A stretch of 50,481 nt of DNA from Tannerella sp. (GCA_031257565.1 JAIROL010000080.1:1-50481); one strand, 5' to 3'. Counted from the first letter of the stretch, positions 19,555 through 30,297 are shown. Numbers and translations: made by a program. The notes: a model not told the origin generated them from the letters alone.

Positions 19555-22500
19555 ATGAACAAATTGTTTAAAAAAAGTTTATTGAAATTTCTACTATCTA
19601 ATGCCAAGTGGAAATTGTTGTGGACAGGATTTTTGTTTTTGCTGATAATCAACCACCCTTTAACATCCTATGCTCAGGGAGAATATGCTGTTAAAGGAAC
19701 AGTTGTTGACGATCAGCAGGAGCCATTAGCCGGAGTGACGGTTGTTCTGAAAGGAAAGGCCTCAACAGGTACATCTACTGATGTGAACGGAGCATTTTCG
19801 TTGACTGTTCCAGGCGGAAAACAAACGCTTGTCGTTTCCTATATCGGGATGCAATCACAGGAAGTAAATGTGGATTCACAGAGCCGCAATATTCGTATTA
19901 TATTGCTTGAGACCAGTCTTGCTCTCGAAGAAGTAGTCATTGTAGGCTACGGACAACAGAAGAAAGCGAGTGTCGTCGGAGCTATTACTCAAACTTCGGG
20001 TAAGGTGCTGGAACGCGCAGGAGGTGTTTCAAGTCTCGGCATGGCGCTGACTGGCAATCTGCCGGGTGTGATCACTTATTCATCTTCCGGCATGCCGGGA
20101 GCGGAAGACCCGATGATTATCATCCGTACCATGAGTTCGTGGAATAACAGCGCGCCATTGGTACTGGTAGATGGTATTGAGCGTCCGATGAATACCATTG
20201 ACATAGCGTCCGTCGAGACTATTTCCGTATTAAAGGATGCTTCTGCAACCGCCGTATATGGAGTGAAAGGAGCTAACGGCGTTATTTTAATAACAACTAA
20301 ACGAGGACAGGAAGGAAAGGCGAATATTCAAGCCAGAGCAAATATGACGGCAAAGACTGTTTCTCAACTCCCGGAAAAACTTGATTCATATGATTCCTAC
20401 TTGCTTCGGAACACTGCTATTGAACGGGAGTTGCCACTTTCACCGGGCGGATGGTCGGCTTACAAGCCAATGGACATCATAAGCAAATACCGTAATCCTC
20501 TCAATGATGAGGAATGGGACCGTTATCCGAATGTAGACTGGGAAAAAGAACTGTTCAAGGATATGGCCATGTCGTACAATGCGAGCGTAAATGTTGCAGG
20601 CGGGACAAAATTGGTTAATTATTTTGCAGCTATTGATTTCCTGCATGAAGGAGACTTGTTTAAGACTTTTCAAAACGGAAGAGGCTATAATTCAGGTTAT
20701 GGCTACAACCGTATCAATGTGCGCAGCAATCTGGATTTTAATCTGACAAAAACGACCAAATTTTCCACCAATCTGTTCGGTTCTAACGGCGTTCGTACAT
20801 TGCCATGGGGCGCTTCGGATTCGGATGCTTCCTATTGGGCTTCCGCCTATCGTACAGCTCCGGATGCCATGCGTCCTGTTTATTCCAACGGTATGTGGGG
20901 ATGGTATGCGCCGAGAAACGCCGATGTGCCTAATTCCGTTTACAGTTTGGCCATGTCGGGAATAGAGAAACGGACAACGACGCAAATCAATATCGACTTC
21001 ATTATTAATCAAGAGTTGGATATGATTACGAAAGGCCTGAGTTTTAAAGCGGACTTGTCTGTCGACAATACCTTTAAAGAAGAAGACCGCGGCATCAATG
21101 ATTTGTACAATGCTGCCCAGCGCATGTGGGTCAATCCCGAGTCGGGCATTATTTCATACGAACAAGTGATGGATGCCGGGACACAGTTGGATTATTCCGA
21201 AAGTATCCGTTGGATTAACCAGTCGGGTTCTGTCGATATGGATGCAACTTATCGCAAACAGTATTATTCTCTGCAATTAAATTATGCGCGACAGTTTGGT
21301 AAGCATGATGTGACGGCTATGGGACTTTTCAGCCGTGAGAAGTACGCTACCGGCAGTGAATTTTCCCATTTTCGCGAAGACTGGGTCTTCCGCACCACTT
21401 ACAATTATGCAATGAAATATATTGCCGAAATAAACGGAGCTTACAACGGTTCCGAAAAATTCGGGCCAACTCATCGTTTTGCTTTCTTTCCTTCCTATTC
21501 GGGAGGGTGGATGATCAGTGAAGAAAAATTCATGAAACCCGTCAAGTTCCTCGACATGATGAAGTTCCGCGCTTCATGGGGCAGAATAGGCGATGACAAT
21601 GCCGGAGGCCGCTGGCTTTATGCAGACCAATGGTCATACGGAGGAAATACCTTAATGGGAAGTATTCCCGCCAATACACCTTATAATTATTACCGCATCA
21701 GTTCTTTAGGAAATGAAAATATCTCATGGGAAACTGTAGAGAAACGAAACTTCGGCGTGGACTATTCTTTCTTACAGGGATTAGTTGCAGGCTCCGTTGA
21801 TATTTTCAACGATGAACGGTCGAATATTTTTATTTCCGGAGATTCGCGTTCTATCCCTTCCTTTTTTGGAGCGACAGCGCCTGCGGCTAATTTGGGAGTT
21901 GTCAGGAGTAACGGTTATGAGTTGGAACTGAGACTGAACTATACTTTTTCCAATAAACTGCGAGTATGGGCAAACACAAGTATGACACATGCCCAAAATG
22001 AGGTAATATTTCGCGATGATCCCGAATTATATCCCTTGTACCAAAAAGCGCAAGGTTTCCCGATAGGACAGACAAAATCATACATTAACAACGGATTTAT
22101 TACAAGTTGGGATGATTTGTATGGAAGTAGCGAAAGGTCGGCAAACAATGCTAACAAACTGCCGGGTGACTATAATATCGTTGACTTCAACGGCGATGGT
22201 ATTATTGATTCTTACGACCAGGCGCCCTACCAATATACAGGTGTTCCGCAAAACACTTATAACGCATCTTTAGGCTTGGAATGGAAAAATTTCAGTTGTT
22301 TTGTTCAATTTTATGGTGTTAACAATGTATCCCGCTATATAGATTTTCCAACCTTCCATTCCACTTCTAATGTGGCTTATGTGGAAGGAACTTACTGGAC
22401 AAAAGACGGTGGTGGAGACATTCCGCTTCCACGTTGGACAACCTTACCGGGCGAGGGTAATAACGGAACCCGTTATCTGTACGACGGTTCTTATTTGCGG

Positions 22501-22710
22501 TTAAAAAACGCAGAGATAGCCTATACTTTTAATAATAAGTGGATAAATAAGTTAGGGATAAAATCCTGTAAACTGTATTTGAATGGAGACAATTTATTGT
22601 TGTGGACGAAGATGCCGGACGACCGCGAATCAAATTTCAGCGGCAGTGCAAGTTTCGGCGCCTATCCTACAGTAAGGCGTTTCAATTTGGGTATTGATAT
22701 AACCTTTTAA
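19555..22710 (+). CDS. SusC-type TonB-dependent oligosaccharide transporter
   Basis: Outer-membrane beta-barrel importer of 1051 aa. I start at ATG 19555 (MNKLFKKSLLKFLL); an upstream non-ATG extension is possible. After the signal peptide (ending about SYAQ) comes a carboxypeptidase-D-like Ig domain (VKGTVVDDQQEPLAGVTVVLKG). Then come the TonB-box/SusC signature region ALEEVVIVGYGQQKKASVVGA, the plug with LVLVDGIERPMN and ATAVYGVKGANGVILITTKRG, and a long barrel ending in the aromatic-rich NLGIDITF. It would import xylan oligosaccharides with the SusD-like protein encoded 12 nt downstream. Pairing and position identify it as the first of two SusC/D pairs. Confidence 0.95.
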   Translation: MNKLFKKSLLKFLLSNAKWKLLWTGFLFLLIINHPLTSYAQGEYAVKGTVVDDQQEPLAGVTVVLKGKASTGTSTDVNGAFSLTVPGGKQTLVVSYIGMQSQEVNVDSQSRNIRIILLETSLALEEVVIVGYGQQKKASVVGAITQTSGKVLERAGGVSSLGMALTGNLPGVITYSSSGMPGAEDPMIIIRTMSSWNNSAPLVLVDGIERPMNTIDIASVETISVLKDASATAVYGVKGANGVILITTKRGQEGKANIQARANMTAKTVSQLPEKLDSYDSYLLRNTAIERELPLSPGGWSAYKPMDIISKYRNPLNDEEWDRYPNVDWEKELFKDMAMSYNASVNVAGGTKLVNYFAAIDFLHEGDLFKTFQNGRGYNSGYGYNRINVRSNLDFNLTKTTKFSTNLFGSNGVRTLPWGASDSDASYWASAYRTAPDAMRPVYSNGMWGWYAPRNADVPNSVYSLAMSGIEKRTTTQINIDFIINQELDMITKGLSFKADLSVDNTFKEEDRGINDLYNAAQRMWVNPESGIISYEQVMDAGTQLDYSESIRWINQSGSVDMDATYRKQYYSLQLNYARQFGKHDVTAMGLFSREKYATGSEFSHFREDWVFRTTYNYAMKYIAEINGAYNGSEKFGPTHRFAFFPSYSGGWMISEEKFMKPVKFLDMMKFRASWGRIGDDNAGGRWLYADQWSYGGNTLMGSIPANTPYNYYRISSLGNENISWETVEKRNFGVDYSFLQGLVAGSVDIFNDERSNIFISGDSRSIPSFFGATAPAANLGVVRSNGYELELRLNYTFSNKLRVWANTSMTHAQNEVIFRDDPELYPLYQKAQGFPIGQTKSYINNGFITSWDDLYGSSERSANNANKLPGDYNIVDFNGDGIIDSYDQAPYQYTGVPQNTYNASLGLEWKNFSCFVQFYGVNNVSRYIDFPTFHSTSNVAYVEGTYWTKDGGGDIPLPRWTTLPGEGNNGTRYLYDGSYLRLKNAEIAYTFNNKWINKLGIKSCKLYLNGDNLLLWTKMPDDRESNFSGSASFGAYPTVRRFNLGIDITF

Positions 22711-22722
22711 AACAATTAGAGC

Positions 22723-24603
22723 ATGAAAAAATATTTCAAAATAATATTCTTATCAGTAGCATTTATGTCCGGAGTTTATTTGTTAACTTCCTGTACTGAT
22801 TATTTGGATAAGGCTCCGAACAGCGATATTAGTTCTGAAGATGCCTACAAAAATTTTAAGAATTTCCAGGGTTTTACCGAAGAATTGTATAATTGTATTC
22901 CTCTGGTAACCGGAATAGGCTCTCACAATAATTGGAATTTTGGAGAAGATGAATATTGGGAACCATCAGATAATCGGCTATTGGCGTATAATATCGACCA
23001 AGGCGATTATTGGCCCTGGAATACGGCCATATTTGGTTCCTGGTTTAAAAATGGAGGAAATCCTTCCTCTCAAACTCGCGGCGACAAAGGCAATTTGTGG
23101 GGATTGTCCTGGTATGCTATCCGTAAAGCCAATATTGGTATTGCCAATTTGGACAAACTGACGGATGCTACGGATGAGGAAAAAAGTCTCATTACCGGAC
23201 AATTGTATTTCTTCAGAGGATGGTTTCATTTTATGTTAATGCAGTATTGGGGAGGTTTGCCTTACATTGATGAAGTTTTACCTTCCGGCGAGGTCTTTAG
23301 ACTTCCCCGGCTAAATTATCAGGCAACAGCAGATAAAGTGACTGAAGATTTTCAAAAAGCATCTACGTTGCTTCCTGTTGATTGGGATCAGACCACTGTC
23401 GGGAAGGCGACCTTGGGAAACAACAATTTGCGTATCAACAAAATTATGGCATTGGCTTATCTGGGTAAAAATCTGCTTTGGGCAGGCAGTCCTTTGATGA
23501 ATGATGAATCGACCGGCAACAAGTCATACAATACGGATTATTGCAAAAAGGCAGCCGATGCATTCGGACAGGTATTGCAACTTTGCGAATCGACCGGTCG
23601 TTACGAATTGGCAAATTTTTCCAATTATTCAGACCTGTTTTACACACACAACCAGAGCAATAAGATTCCCGGACTGAGAGAAGCCATCTTTATGGAAAAT
23701 ATGGCGGAATCATCGAATCGGTGGCGATGGAATCAGGTAAATGATTACCGTCCGATGACTATCAATGCTTCCGGGATAAAAGTTACTCCACCGGCAAATT
23801 ATGTGGATTACTATGGAATGGCAAATGGTCTTCCGATTCCCGATCCTGAAAAGACAGATTCGGAATCGGGTTATGATCCTGAATATCCATGGAAAGACAG
23901 AGATTCCCGTTTTTACAAAGACATTGTGTTCGACGGTGTGATGTGTTGCCTGAACAGTAAAGGCGATTTACCGGAAGACCGGCAATATGCAAGTCTTTAT
24001 ACAGGGGGAACTTATCGTACAAGTAACGGAACCAAAGGTATGCTTTCGGGATATATGATTACCAAATTATGTCCGGTATTAACTAACGACTATGACGGCT
24101 ACAAAGAGAATAATGTTTTTGTATTGAGTTTCATGCGTTTGGCGGATGTATACCTGATGTATGCAGAAGCGACAACTGTGGGCTATGGTTCTCCGTCTGC
24201 CAAAGCCGGAGGATACGGTTTTTCTGCCGAAGACGCCATCAATAAAGTTCGCGACCGGGCAGGCGTCGGGCATGTCGATAACAAGTTTTTGGGCAGTGCC
24301 GAAAGCTTTTTGAGTGAAGTGCGCCGGGAACGCGCCGTTGAGTTGGCATTTGAAGGACATCGCTTTGTTGACTTGCGCCGTTGGATGCTTCTGCTGGAAA
24401 GACCTTATACTTTGAAGAAAGCGGTTGAATTTGACCGTGCCCCGGGTAGTTTTGATTATGAAAATCCACAGGATGCGCGTGTGCTGAATTTCAGAGAAGT
24501 CATTTTATTTGAAAGGCAATTTGGACAGAAGCATTACTGGTTCCCGTTTTTGAAATCGGATGTAAATCTATACCCGGAATTTAAACAAAATCCGGGATGG
24601 TAA
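22723..24603 (+). CDS. SusD-type oligosaccharide-binding lipoprotein
   Basis: Surface lipoprotein of 626 aa that caps the preceding SusC. The lipobox LLTSCTD is followed by YLDKAPNSDISSEDAYKNFKNFQGFTEELYNC, the usual SusD N-terminus. Helical TPR-like segments carry the RagB/SusD signatures (LYFFRGWFHFMLMQYWGGLPYI; AINKVRDRAGVG; EVRRERAVELAFEGHRFVDLRRW). It ends in FKQNPGW, the conserved terminal motif. Aromatic residues between about 280 and 380 probably line the glycan-binding face. It lies 15 nt before the second SusC gene, so the pairs form one operon. Confidence 0.95.
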   Translation: MKKYFKIIFLSVAFMSGVYLLTSCTDYLDKAPNSDISSEDAYKNFKNFQGFTEELYNCIPLVTGIGSHNNWNFGEDEYWEPSDNRLLAYNIDQGDYWPWNTAIFGSWFKNGGNPSSQTRGDKGNLWGLSWYAIRKANIGIANLDKLTDATDEEKSLITGQLYFFRGWFHFMLMQYWGGLPYIDEVLPSGEVFRLPRLNYQATADKVTEDFQKASTLLPVDWDQTTVGKATLGNNNLRINKIMALAYLGKNLLWAGSPLMNDESTGNKSYNTDYCKKAADAFGQVLQLCESTGRYELANFSNYSDLFYTHNQSNKIPGLREAIFMENMAESSNRWRWNQVNDYRPMTINASGIKVTPPANYVDYYGMANGLPIPDPEKTDSESGYDPEYPWKDRDSRFYKDIVFDGVMCCLNSKGDLPEDRQYASLYTGGTYRTSNGTKGMLSGYMITKLCPVLTNDYDGYKENNVFVLSFMRLADVYLMYAEATTVGYGSPSAKAGGYGFSAEDAINKVRDRAGVGHVDNKFLGSAESFLSEVRRERAVELAFEGHRFVDLRRWMLLLERPYTLKKAVEFDRAPGSFDYENPQDARVLNFREVILFERQFGQKHYWFPFLKSDVNLYPEFKQNPGW

Positions 24604-24618
24604 TCAACTTAAATTAAT

Positions 24619-27435
24619 ATGAATATGAAAATAAATAATGTATTTATTGTATTTTTTGCGATGTTTCTGCCGAATGTTACGGGAGTACAGGCGCAGGAAG
24701 AAAAAGACAGTATTGTAAATGTGGCTTTCGGAACGGTTGCCCGGGAAGATTTGCAGGGAGCGGTTTCAATCGTCAATATTTCGGATTTGATGAAGAAAAA
24801 TTATACCGTCAACAGCCTTGACGGCCTCCAGAGTTTAGTCGGGGGATATACAGGAAATATTTGGGGACAGGGAGCTTTGATTCTGATAGACGGGATTCCC
24901 CGCGATGCCTCTATGGTTCGTTCTTCGGAAGTAGAAACCGTTACCATATTGAAAGGCGCAAACGCCGTAGCGCTTTACGGCAGTAAGGCTGCCAAAGGAG
25001 CTGTGCTTATCACGACAAAAAGAGGGACAGTAAAACCTTTAAGCATTGATATACGGGCTAATACCGGACTGTATTTACCCAAATCGTATCCCGCTTACCT
25101 GAATGCGGCCGAATATATGACGCTTTATAATGAAGCTTGTGTGAACGACGGAATTTCAAAACGCTACGACGATGCCTTGATTTATCATACGGCAACAGGT
25201 GAAAATCCCTACCGTTACCCGGACATTGATTTTTTCAACTCCGATTATCTGAGAAAAGCTTATAATAAAACGGATGTTACGGGTGAAATATCCGGCGGAA
25301 ACGAGCGAGCACGTTATTATTCCAATTTCGGGATGTCATACAATAACGGTTTGGTAAAATACGGAGACCAGGCAAAAAACAATGATTTGCGATTCAATGT
25401 AAGAGCCAATCTGGATATGAATCTGACCAAATGGCTGACGGCTTCGACGGACGCTGCGGTTATCATTTCCGACAATTATACGGGAAGAGGCAGCTTTTGG
25501 GGAGCTTCTTCGACTCTACGTCCCAACTGGTTCTCTCCGCTGATTCCGGTCGATATGCTTGACCCTAATAACAGTTCGCTTCAAACGATTGTGGATAACA
25601 GTAATCACATCATTGACGGAAAATATCTTCTCGGAGGTACATCTACCGACCTGACGAACGATTTCGCCGATATGCTGGCGGCCGGTTATGTCAAATACAA
25701 GGAACGCAAATTTCTGTTTAATGTCAATGTTGGAGCCGACTTGAGTTCGATTATGAAAGGACTGTCATTCAAAACGGGTTACAGTGTGGATTATACGGAT
25801 TATTATTCTGAAGCCTGGCGGGTATATTACGCCGTTTACGAGCCTACCTGGGCGAATATGAACGGTAAAGACATGATTATCGGTTTGACGAAATATAACG
25901 AAGACACCAATTCTACAAACGAATATCTGGGCGACAGCCGGTATTCGCAAACCATGTCTTTCAAAGCACAGTTTGATTACAATCGTACGTTTGATAACAT
26001 TCATAATGTTTCTGCGAAATTGCTTGGATGGGGCTATCAAACCCAGAGTTCGGTAGATGCCAACCATGACGGCAGTGCTTATCATCGTGTAAGTAATGCC
26101 AACCTCGGATTACAGGTTGCATATAACTATAACCGGAAATATTATCTGGATTTTACAGGCGCGGTCGTTCATTCGGCTAAATTACCGGAAGGGAAACGCG
26201 AGGCCTTTTCTCCTGCTTTTACTTTGGGTTGGCGCATCAGTGACGAAAGTTTTTTCAAAGAAAATGTTTCCTTCGCAGACCATCTGAAACTGACCGCTTC
26301 GTATGCAAATCTGCATCAGGATATAGACATTTCCGATTATTACCTGTACAAAGGGTATTATGATGACAGAGGCGGATGGTACCAGTGGCACGACAATTCG
26401 GCAGGCGGATGGGCGACAGGATCCAAACGCGGAGATAATTCGGATTTGACATTCGTTCAACGAAAAGAATTCCGTGCAGGCCTGGAGGCTTCCCTATTCA
26501 ACAAATTACTCGCATTAGACGCCAACTATTTCCTGCAATATACCAATGGCGGATTGACGCAGGGCGCTTCTACCATTTATCCTTCTTACTTCAATAGCTG
26601 GGATTATTCTTTCCTGCCTTATCTGAATTATAACAGGGATAAGCGTACGGGAGTGGACTTTACAGTAAATATGAACAGGAAAATCGGACAGGTGGATGCT
26701 ACATTCGGACTTGCCGGAATGTATTTTTCGTCCAAAGCCGTTCGCAGGGATGAAGTGTATCAGGACGCATACCAATATCGTACAGGCAAACCGCTGGATG
26801 CATATTGGGGATATATCTGTGAAAGTTTCTTCGAAGACCCCGCCGATATAGCCGGTCATGCTACACAAACTTTCGGCGAAGTAAAGCCGGGCGACCTTAA
26901 ATATAAAGACGTCAACAATGATGGTGTAATAGACTCCAAAGACGAGGTTGATCTCGGCCAAAATGGATGGGCGGTTTCTCCTTTCACGCTAGGACTGAAC
27001 CTGACACTGAAATGGAAAAACTTTACATTTTTCGCTTCAGGAACAGGAAATGCAGGCGCTATCGGCTTTAAAAACACCGGCTACTATTGGGTAAAAGGCA
27101 GTAGTAAGTACTCCGAAGTCGTTTGGGGACGGTGGACGGAAGAAACAAAAAAAACAGCCACTTATCCTCGCCTGACCACAACAGATGCAAGCAACAATTT
27201 CCGAAATTCGACTTTCTGGATGTACAAAGCCAATCGTTTTGATTTGTCGAAAGTACAGATTACGTATGATTTTCCTAAATATCTCTTTAAGAATATTTTT
27301 GCTCAGGATTTGAGCGTATTTTTCAACGGAGAAAATTTGCTCACATTGTCTAAAGAGCGCAAATTAATGGAAATGAATGTCGGGAGCGTTCCACAATGCC
27401 GTTTCTTCAATATTGGATTTAAAATTTCTCTTTAA
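24619..27435 (+). CDS. Second SusC-type TonB-dependent transporter (no Ig domain)
   Basis: 938-aa outer-membrane importer. After the signal peptide (ending about VQAQ) it goes directly to IVNVAFGTVAREDLQGAVSIVNI and the plug (ILIDGIPRDASMVRSSEVETVTILKGANAVALYGSKAAKGAVLITTKRG). It thus lacks the carboxypeptidase-D-like extension seen in the first copy and is about 110 residues shorter. The barrel continues to RFFNIGFKISL. Tandem SusC/D pairs of which the second is shorter are known from Bacteroidales xylan loci, where both are co-induced. Different chain lengths or substitution patterns may be handled by the two pairs; that is inference. Confidence 0.93.
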   Translation: MNMKINNVFIVFFAMFLPNVTGVQAQEEKDSIVNVAFGTVAREDLQGAVSIVNISDLMKKNYTVNSLDGLQSLVGGYTGNIWGQGALILIDGIPRDASMVRSSEVETVTILKGANAVALYGSKAAKGAVLITTKRGTVKPLSIDIRANTGLYLPKSYPAYLNAAEYMTLYNEACVNDGISKRYDDALIYHTATGENPYRYPDIDFFNSDYLRKAYNKTDVTGEISGGNERARYYSNFGMSYNNGLVKYGDQAKNNDLRFNVRANLDMNLTKWLTASTDAAVIISDNYTGRGSFWGASSTLRPNWFSPLIPVDMLDPNNSSLQTIVDNSNHIIDGKYLLGGTSTDLTNDFADMLAAGYVKYKERKFLFNVNVGADLSSIMKGLSFKTGYSVDYTDYYSEAWRVYYAVYEPTWANMNGKDMIIGLTKYNEDTNSTNEYLGDSRYSQTMSFKAQFDYNRTFDNIHNVSAKLLGWGYQTQSSVDANHDGSAYHRVSNANLGLQVAYNYNRKYYLDFTGAVVHSAKLPEGKREAFSPAFTLGWRISDESFFKENVSFADHLKLTASYANLHQDIDISDYYLYKGYYDDRGGWYQWHDNSAGGWATGSKRGDNSDLTFVQRKEFRAGLEASLFNKLLALDANYFLQYTNGGLTQGASTIYPSYFNSWDYSFLPYLNYNRDKRTGVDFTVNMNRKIGQVDATFGLAGMYFSSKAVRRDEVYQDAYQYRTGKPLDAYWGYICESFFEDPADIAGHATQTFGEVKPGDLKYKDVNNDGVIDSKDEVDLGQNGWAVSPFTLGLNLTLKWKNFTFFASGTGNAGAIGFKNTGYYWVKGSSKYSEVVWGRWTEETKKTATYPRLTTTDASNNFRNSTFWMYKANRFDLSKVQITYDFPKYLFKNIFAQDLSVFFNGENLLTLSKERKLMEMNVGSVPQCRFFNIGFKISL

Positions 27436-27458
27436 CAAACGATTAAATAAATACTGAA

Positions 27459-29225
27459 ATGAAAAAATATGTATTATTGATTTTTGCGGGTATCCTGATG
27501 TTTTCGAGTTGTGAAGACCTTTTTACACCGGCAAGTGAAAACTTTAAGGATGTAAGCCAAATGTACACCGATGCAAAGTATGCACAAGGATTCTTAATCT
27601 TTACCTATCGGTCTATTCCTGCCTATTACGATAATAGCGACTATGCTACGGACGATGCTGTAACGAATCAAAAAAGTAACAACTTTTTAAAGATGGCGAC
27701 AGGCGCATGGACAGCAGCCAGCAATCCTGTTGATAAATGGGTAGGATTCGGCTCTATCCAGAGTATCAATCAGTTTCTTGAAAATGCCGATAAGGTAAAA
27801 TGGGCGGACGATGAGGAGCCTTCGAATTTGTTTAAAATGAGAATGAAAGGCGAAGCATACGGGATGCGTGCCCTCTTCATGTACTACCTGCTGCAAAGTC
27901 ATGTGGGTTATACGGATGACGGCAGACTGATGGGAATCCCCATCGTCACCGAATTCCAAGATGCGCAATCCGACTTCAACCGGCCTCGCGCCACATTTGA
28001 AGAATGTGTACAGCAGATATATCAAGATTTGGACAGTGCGGATTACTATCTGCCAATGGAATACGAAAATATAAATTCAGACAGTGAAATTCCCGCCCGT
28101 TTCCAAAGCGTTACAAAAAGAAAGGAAGTTTATAATCGCGTAATGGGACAGTATGCCCGCCAACTGTACAACGGATTAATTGCGAAAGCATTCCGTGCAA
28201 GAGTATCCCTGTTGGCGGCCAGTCCTGCATTTCAGGACGCTTCGAACACTACTGCATGGGCGGATGCGGCAGACAATGCGGCGGCAGTGATTGACTATAT
28301 CGGAGGCGTCGGCGGACTTGATCCCGATGGCGCAACTTACTATGCCAATACGAGTGAAATTGATGAACTGAAAGAAGGTATAAATCCCAAGGAGATTATC
28401 TGGCGGGAAAACCTGAGCACGAACAACAGTACCCAGGAGTCTCAGAATTTCCCACCTTCGCTGTTCGGTTCGGGATACATGAATCCTACACAGAATCTCG
28501 TAGATGCTTTCCCTATGGCGAGCGGTTATCCGATTACCGATCCCAGAGGATTTTACAATGCAAACAATCCCTATTCGGGCAGAGACCCGCGCTTGTCCAT
28601 GTATATTATTTACAACGGCAGTGAGGCGGGCACTAATAACTCCGTAATCAACACCGGCAGTCAATCCGGTACCGACGATGGGATTAACAAAAAGGAAACT
28701 TCTACCCGCACCGGTTATTACATGAAAAAACGTCTCCGCATGGATGTCAATTGTAATCCATCTTCTACCACAGCGAAAACGCATTACACACCCCGAATCC
28801 GCTATACTGAAATGTTTCTTGCTTATGCCGAATCCGCCAATGAAGCGTATGGCCCGACCGGAAAAGGCCGGCATTCCTATTCTGCCTACGACATCATCAA
28901 GGCTATACGTACGAGAGCCGGTGTTGGCGTCAATAATGGAGACCCTTATCTTGAAGAATGTATGGCAGATCAAGACAAAATGCGCACGTTGATCCGTAAC
29001 GAACGCCGTCTGGAGCTTTGTTTCGAAAGTTTTCGTTTTTGGGACCTTCGCCGTTGGAAAATAAATCTGAACGAAACGGCGCACGGTATGGATATAAGTG
29101 CCGCTTCCGACCGGATTTTCGATGTAGAGAATCGTTCTTACGAAGATTACATGTATTATGGTCCTATTCCTTTTTCCGAAACGCTTAAATATAGCAATTT
29201 GGTTCAAAATAAGGGTTGGAAATAA
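27459..29225 (+). CDS. Second SusD-type binding lipoprotein
   Basis: 588-aa lipoprotein (LMFSSCEDLFTPA) partnering the 24619 transporter. SusD features are clear: GEAYGMRALFMYYLLQSHVGYTDDGRLMGIPIV, KAIRTRAGVG, LIRNERRLELCFESFRFWDLRRW and the C-terminal NLVQNKGWK. Sequence is well diverged from the first SusD, arguing for an old duplication or separate ligand preference. It is 23 nt after its SusC, and 37 nt precede the next lipoprotein gene. Confidence 0.95.
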   Translation: MKKYVLLIFAGILMFSSCEDLFTPASENFKDVSQMYTDAKYAQGFLIFTYRSIPAYYDNSDYATDDAVTNQKSNNFLKMATGAWTAASNPVDKWVGFGSIQSINQFLENADKVKWADDEEPSNLFKMRMKGEAYGMRALFMYYLLQSHVGYTDDGRLMGIPIVTEFQDAQSDFNRPRATFEECVQQIYQDLDSADYYLPMEYENINSDSEIPARFQSVTKRKEVYNRVMGQYARQLYNGLIAKAFRARVSLLAASPAFQDASNTTAWADAADNAAAVIDYIGGVGGLDPDGATYYANTSEIDELKEGINPKEIIWRENLSTNNSTQESQNFPPSLFGSGYMNPTQNLVDAFPMASGYPITDPRGFYNANNPYSGRDPRLSMYIIYNGSEAGTNNSVINTGSQSGTDDGINKKETSTRTGYYMKKRLRMDVNCNPSSTTAKTHYTPRIRYTEMFLAYAESANEAYGPTGKGRHSYSAYDIIKAIRTRAGVGVNNGDPYLEECMADQDKMRTLIRNERRLELCFESFRFWDLRRWKINLNETAHGMDISAASDRIFDVENRSYEDYMYYGPIPFSETLKYSNLVQNKGWK

Positions 29226-29262
29226 CTATAAAGTATTGATAAACAGTAAAAATATTGATAAC

Positions 29263-30297
29263 ATGAAAATATATAGAATATTTACAGGAATAGCGGCTGC
29301 AATTGCCGTGATATCAGGATGTGAAAATCAGGAGATTACATTTCAGGATTTCGACTATCAGACAGTCTATTTTGCCAGTCAATATCCGGTGAGAACACTC
29401 GAACTCGGCGAAGATTTATTTGTAGATACCTCTCTTGATAATCAACGTAAAGTGTCAATTAAAGCGACGATGGGCGGAGTATACACAAATAACAGAGACA
29501 GAATGATAGACTTCAGAGTAGATGAATCGTTGTGTGAAGGTTTGTATTTTGCAAACAGTGATGTTGCCATTACACCAATGCCTAAAGACTATTACAAATT
29601 GGCTTCCGACCGGATTACAATTCCATCGGGCAGTATTCTTGGAGGCGTAGAAGTAGAATTGACCGAGGCTTTCTTTAATGATCCCAAATCGTTGAGCAAT
29701 ACTTATGTCATTCCACTGTTAATGACTGACGTACAAGGAGCGGATTCCATTCTCCGGGGCGCTCCGCTGGTCGATAATCCCAATCGTTGTGTGGATGCCG
29801 ACTGGAGCATTAAACCGCGCGACTTTGTCCTTTATGCCGTTAAGTATGTTAATCAATGGCATGGAAATTATCTGAGAAGAGGGACTGACCATATTACTCA
29901 ATCAAATGGATCGACAACTATATCTGTCCGTCATGCACAGTATGTCGAAAATGACGAAGTTGTAAACATTTCAACGAACAGATTGAATATGGCCACATTA
30001 CCTTTGAGTATTCATGACAGTGGGGGAACTGCTATTAATTTTAATCTGGTTCTGACTTTTTCCGATGATGGCGTCTGTACGGTTTCCGGCGCTTCCGACA
30101 TTTACGAAGCCTCCGGTATCGGAACGTTTGTTTCAAAAGGCGAGAAAAACAGTATGGGAGGCTATGACCGTGATGCGCTTTATTTGGACTATCAGGTTGA
30201 ATTTAAAAGTTTAGACTTAAACTATGCGACCAAAGATACGCTGGTTGTCCGTGACAGAGGTGTAGCTCCCGAATATTTTACCGTCAATAAAAAGTAA
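29263..30297 (+). CDS. Surface glycan-binding lipoprotein (DUF1735-like)
   Basis: 344-aa lipoprotein from ATG 29263 (MKIYRIFTGIAAAIAVISGCENQEI); the longer open frame overlaps the SusD gene and is unlikely. The N-terminal part (YQTVYFASQYPVRTLELGED ... ISIKATMGGVYTNNRDR...) resembles DUF1735/BT_3987-type beta-sandwiches. These occur right after SusD in xylan loci and act as surface glycan-binding proteins. The C-terminal half carries a lipocalin-like region (YVNQWHGNYLRRGTDHI). No catalytic motif is seen. The position between SusD and the GH10-CBM gene matches the SusC-SusD-SGBP-GH10 order of known Bacteroides xylan operons. Ligand inferred from context. Confidence 0.8.
   Translation: MKIYRIFTGIAAAIAVISGCENQEITFQDFDYQTVYFASQYPVRTLELGEDLFVDTSLDNQRKVSIKATMGGVYTNNRDRMIDFRVDESLCEGLYFANSDVAITPMPKDYYKLASDRITIPSGSILGGVEVELTEAFFNDPKSLSNTYVIPLLMTDVQGADSILRGAPLVDNPNRCVDADWSIKPRDFVLYAVKYVNQWHGNYLRRGTDHITQSNGSTTISVRHAQYVENDEVVNISTNRLNMATLPLSIHDSGGTAINFNLVLTFSDDGVCTVSGASDIYEASGIGTFVSKGEKNSMGGYDRDALYLDYQVEFKSLDLNYATKDTLVVRDRGVAPEYFTVNKK

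Noticed and set aside
19236-19652. Open frames on both strands across the GACGTCCG array
   Set aside because: They reflect the repeat's in-frame periodicity and GC content; no start context or homology supports a protein.
22978-24469. Several minus-strand frames within the first SusD gene
   Set aside because: All are short, motif-free and opposite a clearly coding gene.
28176-29207. 343-codon open frame antisense to the second SusD gene
   Set aside because: It lies wholly inside a well-conserved SusD gene, has no recognisable motif, and arises from codon bias on the opposite strand.
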